Origin: Echiichthys vipera
Lineage: Eukaryota > Chordata > Actinopteri > Perciformes > Trachinidae
NCBI GenBank assembly: GCA_963691815.1
Contig: OY829654.1
Span: 28,469,188 to 28,533,187 of the forward strand
DNA length: 64,000 nucleotides
Reading direction: 5' to 3'
The position numbers and the translations under genes were made by a program. This document shows, in pieces, positions 56,650 to 64,000 of the stretch. Each line of letters starts with the position of its first letter. The stretch's first letter is position 1. A model generated the notes under the pieces. It did not search any database, was not told the DNA's origin, and saw only the letters and a program-made list of their open reading frames with translations.

Positions 56650-59560
56650 ATAACATGAGTGGTTCAAATAAGTTGTGTACAATGGTGATGATGATTTAAT
56701 AACAAAAACAACAATTATAGTCTAATAAAGATAAATTAATTTTCCGGTCATCAAAATGTTAGAGGAGGCATTTTTACATTCTATAGGATCTTTAAAGTGA
56801 TTTTCAAGGTACTTATCCATAGTCAATGAGTTACAACGTGAAACTTAATGTCCTGCTGTAGACAGGAGCAGCAGCTAAACATATTTCCACCAACTAAAAA
56901 CCGGCACACGTAAATAAAATCCATTTCAGTTTAAGTGTACGCTGTATGTAGAATATTTTCGCAGCTTTACTTTGCTGTCAGAAAGCACTTTCCTCCAGGT
57001 TCCACAGAAGTTTCCCCTTTCTCTCTTTCAGCTGTTCAGTCTCCCTGTGCAAGTTCTTCTTCTCTCGTCTCCACAGAGAACGACATTTCACAGTTGCTGT
57101 TATAACCACTGACTTTTATATTCTTGTTTTTTTCATAAACTGCAGAAAATCAGACTCAAACAGCTAATATCTGGAGTATTACAATTGCGCTTTTGTGCAA
57201 GAATATGTTGAGAAAACGAAGCACCAAAGGTCTGACAGTAAGGTAAAGTGCTGACAATATTGTAAATATAGGACACTTTTAAACTGGTGATTTTTTTTTA
57301 CGTATATCCATTTAAGGTAACTACCGGTAATTAACATTTCCGACCCCTGACCACAGCAGCTTGTGTGTCAGTACTCCTGTCACGTTTTTAACTGTACGCT
57401 ATCGATACAACCCCACTTCAAAAAAGTGGAACTGTCCTTTTAATGCATGGGTGTCAGACTGATCCAGTAAGTCGAGTCAGGTGTGTTCTTGCTTGGTTGG
57501 AATGAAAACCTGCAGCCACAGCGGCCCTTTACTGGATCAGTTTGACACCCCTGCTTTAATGCATGGTTAAAAAGGCTGGTATACTGTGTGTGAGTGTGTG
57601 TGTGTGTATATGTGTGCAACAGCAAAGCATGAGCAGCCCCTGCAGAGCAGAGCCACGTGCATGTAGTCCTTTCTCCTCAGTGGAGGCTCAAAGTGCAGGT
57701 GCATGTGGATCACGAGTCAAAACAAGGTGTTCCATTCACCATTGATTTAAAGTGATGGCAGTGTTGACTGTCCATCACTTTACCATGGAAAATAAGTTAC
57801 TGACATAACTATAGAAAAAACCTGTCTCCTCTACGACAATACTAATACTATGCGACAGAGTTGTTCACTTTCAAGTGCATGCGTAATTGCACACATATTA
57901 CTTATTGTATCCAATTAAACCGTGTGACTGTAGCCAATAATGGAGACAGAACAGGTTTGACAAACCCAAAGGAAGGTTCAGTGAACATACTCTTTGACTG
58001 CATCGCTGTGACTCATCTGTATGTGCTCAGCAAACGGTGTCAAATGTTCCCACAGACACAAAGCAACGCTGCCACTCATTCACTAAGAACAGGTCCTGGA
58101 GGGGTTTCTTTCTCACCCTCCCCTCCTCGCACTATGCTTTCTCTCTATTTCTCAGCTGTCATGTGGCTGCCTCCCTTATTCCGTGGAAGCCACTGCCCAT
58201 TCTTATCTAACCCTCCCACTTCCGCAGAAACCGACGCCCTCCGCAAAGCCAGAGGGATTTGTATACTGTGTGTGTGTGTGTGTGTGTGTGCTACATTGCG
58301 TACGAGTTTTTGTGTGTACTTGAGTGCCTGCGTGTGTGTACACAGGGAAGGAGGGGTGTACGGGCAACTGATATTGAACATCCTCCTCTGTTTGTTTACA
58401 TTATTGCAGCTTCGGTTCTGGTGGCCTGCAGCAGTGTACTTTCCCTGGAAGAGCATGACAGCCCCTGTGACACCCCCATGTTCACACCGCTAGCGTGTTC
58501 GCCAGATTGAAAGTGATGAGCTCCCCTCCAAGCCCTGGTGCCTGTTTGTTTTATTATTATTTTTTATTAAGCAGTCACACAGGCTACATCAATAATGCAT
58601 AAGTGAGGAAACATCCATTTACACCTTGGATATAAACTGAGGCAGGCCAAAGGCTTTTGCAAAAATAGGTTTATTTTGCTCGGTGACTTATGACTCATAC
58701 GGTGCAGTCCCGTTTCTGCTTAGATAAACATGAACTATGTACAGACACCGTGAACAAAAGGTCTGAGTAATCATTTCAGAGCTTTGGAAGTGACGAAACA
58801 ACATCAACAAGTTAATATTTCTGAAACAGATTGTAAAGTAAACAATTCCGGCACATCATACAGGATCCTGTCTCACGTAATGCATCGAAAATCAATGTAG
58901 TGCAGAGAATATTCTCCTAAAAAGAGATTGCCTAATGGGATGCCCCTATTGTCATCCTGGAAGTGTGTGTGTGTGTGTCCCATTTGCAGGTCACTAATTG
59001 GTGCAACTCAGCACACCTGGGCCTGGTGAACTGAGGTTACTTAAGCTGCAGTTTCCTCAAGCTCGCTCTTTCTGTTCTGGCTGTCTCCACAGGCACACCT
59101 TGGGTTGGTTTGGTTTGCTATGGTTGCGTTTGGTTTGGTTTGGTTATGCTGCTATAGGTTTCCTATTTTGCTAAGTGCACTGTTTACAATACCAGCACAG
59201 TCCCACCTTTCACTCATGCACAACCTCCACCACTGATATCCACATCACACTCTGTATATTGTTGATTTGGTTATTTCCTTTGGTCTAATTTGCCTGAATT
59301 TGGTTTATTAAACTCTTGTTTAAAATGTTTAACATGCTGTTGTGTCCCCTTTTGTTGTGACCATCGGAGCCAGGTCATTACACTACATTTTTTCACATCA
59401 CAGTTCAGGTAAAGATACATCAATGATTGATATCAGTCAATCAAGTCTCACAATTTCCTGTCTGTAACTCCGCTGTTCTGTGACCGATCCAAGAGAAATT
59501 AAAATACCTCAAACAAAACAATGTCTTTCTACGATATCTGCACATGGCAAGCACATTGAT
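56650..59560. other. Intergenic; TG runs and a possible solo LTR
   Basis: Short TG runs near 57580-57608 and 58266-58290. At about 58980-59390 a G/T-rich segment with a repeated GGTTT motif (59105-59150) and TTTATTAAACTCTTG has the look of an LTR, but no paired end or target duplication was found. The 210-codon frame at 57861-58493 crosses a TG run and has no domain. Confidence 0.3.
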
Positions 59561-59566
59561 GTTGTA

Positions 59567-60085
59567 GTAGTAGTAATAGAATAAATGGGACATGTACGGA
59601 GCGAATGGAAGTGAACCCACTGGAGGTTGTAAATGAATGACAATGAAGAAAGACTCAATATGACAGGAACATTATCAGGCTTAATAGTGTTCTTCCAGAA
59701 AAGGTCATTGTACAGGCTGTTCTCTTGCATTTTCATACATAGCAACAAAATGTAATGCCTATTAACACATATTTATTTCATGTGTATTCCACGTTTTGCT
59801 CTAAAAGTCGTGTGTATTCCACGTATTGAAAGCAGGGGACGTAGTATAAGGTGGCGAATCCCCGCTTTAGGAGGAAGGTTGGTAACCTGACTCTCGCCAG
59901 ATGACTTTCGTTCCGCCTTGCTTCCCTCTTGACCCCGCCTAGCTCCACTCAACCACCTGGATTCGCTCCGTAGGAAAGTGATTTATGGGTCCGCAAAAAA
60001 ATGGTCAGGCCAATCAGGAGCGCCGGGCTGGGTTTTATAGATGTGACGTAGCAGAGAAACGACTGTGGCGGCTCGCATCGAGGCT
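59567..60085 (+). repeat. Duplicated segment, copy 2
   Basis: Direct repeat of 55360-55855. It includes the left terminal repeat of the hAT-like element and its flank AAGGTTGG, but stops at GCTCGCATCGAGG, so the right half of the element is missing here. A third short piece (TCGTGTGTATTCCACGTATT and GAAAGCAGGGGACG) lies at 60326-60362. Confidence 0.8.
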
Positions 60086-60370
60086 CGCATTAATGTTCGA
60101 GAAAAAACGTCACTCTGGCAATTAAGTTGTAGGGTTAGGCAACAAACACTTTCACAGAAGACAGTTTGACGTTCAGGGTAGAGAAAGCACAGGTATAAAA
60201 AAAAAAAAAAAAGCCTTTAAATGAATGTCATTAGTTTGCGAGATGCGACAACACATTTCGACCTGCGGGTGTGGCTGCAGGAAAGATCAGGATATCACCA
60301 AAGTAAGAAGGCTTGAAAGACGGAAAGTCGTGTGTATTCCACGTATTGAAAGCAGGGGACGAAGTATATC

Positions 60371-60543
<173 letters not shown>

Positions 60544-60549
60544 CAAAGT

Positions 60550-61140
60550 AAGTAGGCTTCATACTTTGGTGATAATTGTTTGTACAACAGTCCAGTCCGT
60601 AGTTGTTGAGAATCAGTCTGGACCAAAGTGTTTGACCTAGCATGGCTAAAAAGGTGCAAGTGATTAATATTTACTTATTTTAACAAATGCATCAGTTCCA
60701 ACCTTTACCAAAAGCCATTAGGATTTCCAAGAACATCATCTTCTCTCCGGGCTCATATATCAACTGAGCAGTGCTATCAAAACATGTGGGGGTGTCATAA
60801 CCTTGTATAGGGAGGACACGGAGAAGACTCAGTCAGACCTTTACATCTCACTACTCCCAACTCTTGGCTCCCGGCAATATGCTAAACAATGATGTCATTG
60901 CATTCCTCGGGCTTTAGAGACATTCTCCAGGCAGCAGCAGTGAGCTTAAAAGGACTTCTCACAACCAGAATCCACCCTGAAAACACCATTTAAAAATAAG
61001 TGTTTCTATGCACAAGAACAGAGACAAAAATGTTTCAACAGTGATAAAAACACTTGTGCATTTTATTATGTCCTTAGAAAAAGTTTTCTAAAGTTTTGGA
61101 AGTCCCGACCAACAGTTCCTGATAACTCTTGGGTGTCACT
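60550..61140. other. Intergenic stretch, nothing recognised
   Basis: No exon or repeat could be supported. Confidence 0.4.
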
Positions 61141-61144
61141 TAAT

Positions 61145-61602
61145 TCAATTCAATTCAATTTTATCTATAGTGCCAAATCACAACAAAAGTTATCTCAGGA
61201 CACTTTACAGAGTAGGTAAAGACCACACTCCATGACTTATTTATAATATACAGAGACCCAACAATTCCCCCGTAGAGTACGGTGGCGTTGAAAACCTTAA
61301 CTATAACAGACAGGAACAAACAGTTGCGTTGTGGAGGACGGCCATCTAAGTAAGTAAGCATAATGTAGTTAAAATAGCTCTTTCATCCAACATAAAAATG
61401 CTGCTTACATGTTTATGCATCGCTAATAATGATCCAATTGTATAATGCATAAAAAGTAAGCCTGTGAATGTTCTCATTTGACCAGGTCATCGTTAGCCCC
61501 AAAGCAATTTCAGTCAGAAGCAATAAAAGTACAATAATATGTACTTTTACAGAATTTATTGTTTAAATGCAGAGTATTTTTGCACTGTTAATAGTAATGC
61601 TT
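61145..61602 (-). repeat. 460-bp dispersed repeat, full copy without insertion
   Basis: Reverse orientation: tail (ATTCAATTCAATTTTATC) first, then TATCTCAGGACACTTTACAG, TAGAGTACGGTGGCG, GTGGAGGACGGCCATCTAAG, AGCTCTTTCATCCAACAT and TGCACTGTTAATAGTAATGC. It matches the two halves of 17454-18186 and shows the uninterrupted site. Confidence 0.8.
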
Positions 61603-61604
61603 CT

Positions 61605-62030
61605 GTCTTGACCGGTTGGGGAGGAAGAAAAGGAGAGAGAAAGAAAGAAAGACAAAGATAGACAAAAGAAAGAGAGACTGACACGCAATGCATATTTAAA
61701 TAAAACTGCTCGGTTAGGGTTTTGATAAGATAGCGTGTGTTGATGAAAAAAAGTGTGTTTGTAATGTAACTACAATGACGCATGCGACAACTGCGATCTC
61801 CTGGGAGAAAGTGTCGTGTTTGTTTGACCCATCCACCTACTTGACCTCTATACACGGGCTTTACTGACTTAATCCTGGAGCACTTGCACCGAGCATGTAA
61901 TTACGCCTTGCTCAAGGTTGCCTCGAGGGCCGTGACGAGGGAAGTGTCAAAATGGAGGTATTTGATGCCCTTGGTATGAGAACGGGCTGGAGGTTTTATC
62001 TGTTGATTCTTTTTTCCCCCTTAACTTAAA
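61605..62030. other. Intergenic stretch, GA-rich tract
   Basis: An AGAGAGAAAGAAAG-type purine tract lies at about 61628-61678. Nothing else was recognised. Confidence 0.4.
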
Positions 62031-62305
62031 ATGGAGCCGATCCCAGTTAACATCAGGCGTGAGGCGGGGTACATCTTAGACAGGACGCCAGTCTAACACA
62101 GGGCGCATAGAGACAAACAGAGACAGACAACCATTCACACTCACATTCACACCTGCGGGCAATTTAAAGTCATCAATGAACCTAACACGTGCATGTATTT
62201 GGACTGTGGGAGGAAACCGGAGAACCCGGAGAAAACCCACGCAGACACTGGGAAAATTATGCTAACTTCACACAGGAGGGCCCCAGCCGGGATTCGAACC
62301 AGGAA
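62031..62305 (-). mobile_element. V-SINE-like retroposon, copy G
   Basis: Reverse-strand copy from AGCCGATCCCAGTTAACATC through TTTGGACTGTGGGAGGAAAC to the B-box region GGGATTCGAACCAGG. The (AATG)n tail end and the A-box end are missing. Confidence 0.72.
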
Positions 62306-62738
62306 TACATCCAGTGAATTCCAAGCGCTCAAATTTCACAATGCACTTCTATGGGTCCTTACCAATACACCCACCAAGTGAGATGTCAATCAGATTAATG
62401 CTTGTTAAGACACTCGAAGGACAGACAGACAAAGACATGGACATGCAGAGACACCATCTACTTGTGGTTCGATAGTGTGATCAGGTAGATCTTACTGAAA
62501 ACCAGGTTTGATGAATGTTTTCCCTCTGACAGATTTGTTTTCCAGTGGATTATTCCCTTAAAAGAGAAGCTTTGGTGTTTGGTGCAGGATGAACAGTTAG
62601 AGGCATGTCGCTGCAGGTCACATTCTTTCCAGGAAGACGCAGCATCTCCAAGGCAGTGGGTCTGTTTCATGGCCACGTCTGCTGTTCTGCTCTGTCTCTC
62701 CCTCACTTAGGCCTCAATGACTCCATACACAGCTGATT

Positions 62739-62741
<3 letters not shown>

Positions 62742-62778
<37 letters not shown>

Positions 62779-62785
62779 CACACAC

Positions 62786-62821
<36 letters not shown>
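62742..62821. repeat. (CA)n microsatellite, 80 bp
   Basis: CA run with two CGCACA interruptions. A second short CA/CG-rich tract follows at about 62913-62939. Confidence 0.92.
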
Positions 62822-62824
<3 letters not shown>

Positions 62825-62944
62825 GAGATGCAGGGTATTTTGCCTCTCCCCTCTAACCAACTCAGTGACCTCCTCTTACTGTATAGCTGATATTCTCTCT
62901 CTATCTCTTTTTCACACACACGCGCACGCACACACACACTCCGA

Positions 62945-64000
62945 AACACACTCACTGACCCCTGGCAGCTGATTCCCCTCGTCCCTTCCCAGAATTTAGT
63001 GAGGTGATGAAAACAGCTGCAGAACTGATCTCAGACCAGACTGAAAATCGACTTTGAATCACAGCTGATATGTTATGACTCCATGGAAACCCTCGTTATT
63101 TAACATTACTGTTATTGATGACAATAGAGCAAAAGAAGTGCAGTTCACTGACTGTATTTGGCTGTTTCTTGAGCAGCCAGAACCTGCTGCAGTACAGGGG
63201 AAAAAAGCTCCAGATTAGCCAAAGCTGTTTCTGATAAAGACAACTGAACTTCCCATCAAAGGCTCGCTGCTTGTCTCTTGTTTCTCTGTCATACTGAAAC
63301 TCAAGCTGGGGAACCAAAATGATTCAGCTCTTACTTTCACTCGGACATTTTTCACAACATGCAAAACAAAACCCCTTCCTACAGTACCTCCCTCTCCCCT
63401 CTTAAACCCCATCCCTACGACACCCAGCCTGTCAGTCCTCCACCAGGGCACAGAGAACGCTGCGTCTGCCAACTTGCCATTGACATTGCTTGCCATTGCC
63501 CTGACTCAGAGTGACTTGAACAGGCTGGTAGGGCGACGTAGTCTCACTACGTGTTTGTGTTTCCTAGCGTGTCTCGGAGGAGAAGACACAGAAGCTTGAG
63601 CTGACGCGCTCTCAGGTACCGAAATTTGGCACCGGCTGATTTAACATCAATTGGTACTTGGTAGTACCGATGTAATTTGATTGGTAACCTTTAAAGTATC
63701 GAGCTCTGTACCCAACCCTATTATGTAGTTCATGTATTTCTTATTGTAGAAATACGTCTGGAGCAAAGAATGAAATCAGGTCATAAGAGCGCACAAGAGC
63801 TGCAGGTTGGGTTTGTGGATGGGTCTCAAAACAGGACCAAGAGACCAGTGTTCTTGTCCCAGAAGTCCTAAGCCAGACCATGACCTGTTGTCTAATCTCA
63901 ACCAAGTCATTATGCCGAAAGTTAACCATCACCTTTTGTTGCCTAAACTTAACCGTTTACCTAGTTTTGTTGTTTAGATTTCACTGTTACGGTCACCTAC
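62945..64000. other. Intergenic stretch to window end
   Basis: A fragment with ACCGAAATTTGGCACCGG and GGTACTTGGTAGTACCGATG (63618-63672) belongs to a common fish repeat also scrapped near 3577-3600. A CCTAAACTTAACC block lies near the end. No gene is recognised. Confidence 0.35.

Noticed and set aside
57861..58493. 210-codon + strand frame
   Set aside because: Crosses a TG run and starts with a non-ATG codon in part of the reading; no domain.
58980..59390. Solo LTR
   Set aside because: Texture is suggestive, but no TG/CA ends with matching target duplication and no second copy could be found.

Overview
The window is nuclear DNA of a ray-finned fish, probably a teleost. The evidence is a split vertebrate-type gene with GT-AG introns, many long (CA)n/(TG)n microsatellites, a vertebrate-type TTAGGG tract, and several fish-type SINEs, LINE tails and MITEs. 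There are no operons, Shine-Dalgarno sites, CRISPR arrays or convincing tRNA/rRNA genes. Most long open frames are microsatellite read-through, repeat fragments or antisense shadows of the two real coding units. Species cannot be told from the sequence alone. Layout: 1-19.6 kb is intergenic and repeat-rich. It holds an interstitial telomeric tract, two striking hairpins, V-SINE-like and tRNA-like SINEs, a LINE 3' end, MITE fragments and a 460-bp repeat split by a nested insertion. From 19.6 to 23.9 kb lies the one host gene, a six-exon PIM-family serine/threonine kinase on the minus strand (best match PIM3, 332 aa). Every splice junction can be read. It has a CpG-rich promoter side and a 3' UTR with an AU-rich element. 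From 24 to 33 kb the sequence is unique-looking, with few repeats and some AT-rich blocks that resemble conserved non-coding elements. From 33 to 42 kb repeats return: SINEs, a TTA-flanked MITE and a local tandem duplication. From 42.7 to 47.7 kb sits a complete Ty3/gypsy-type LTR retrotransposon on the minus strand. It has two 350-bp LTRs that look identical, a 5-bp target duplication, a tRNA-Lys-type primer-binding site, and one uninterrupted 1447-codon Gag-Pol frame. Its domain order is Gag-PR-IN-RT-RNase H, with integrase before reverse transcriptase, which marks the Gmr1-like clade. A second copy of the interrupted target sequence lies 0.7 kb away and shows the pre-insertion state. From 47.9 to 64 kb the sequence is again intergenic: LINE tails, SINEs, two TIR elements, a duplicated 0.5-kb segment and a very long (TG)n tract. 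The most informative items are the intact Gmr1-like element and the in-frame, ATG-less 5' extension of the PIM frame, which parallels the non-AUG long isoform known for mammalian PIM1. No wholly new biological system could be supported.
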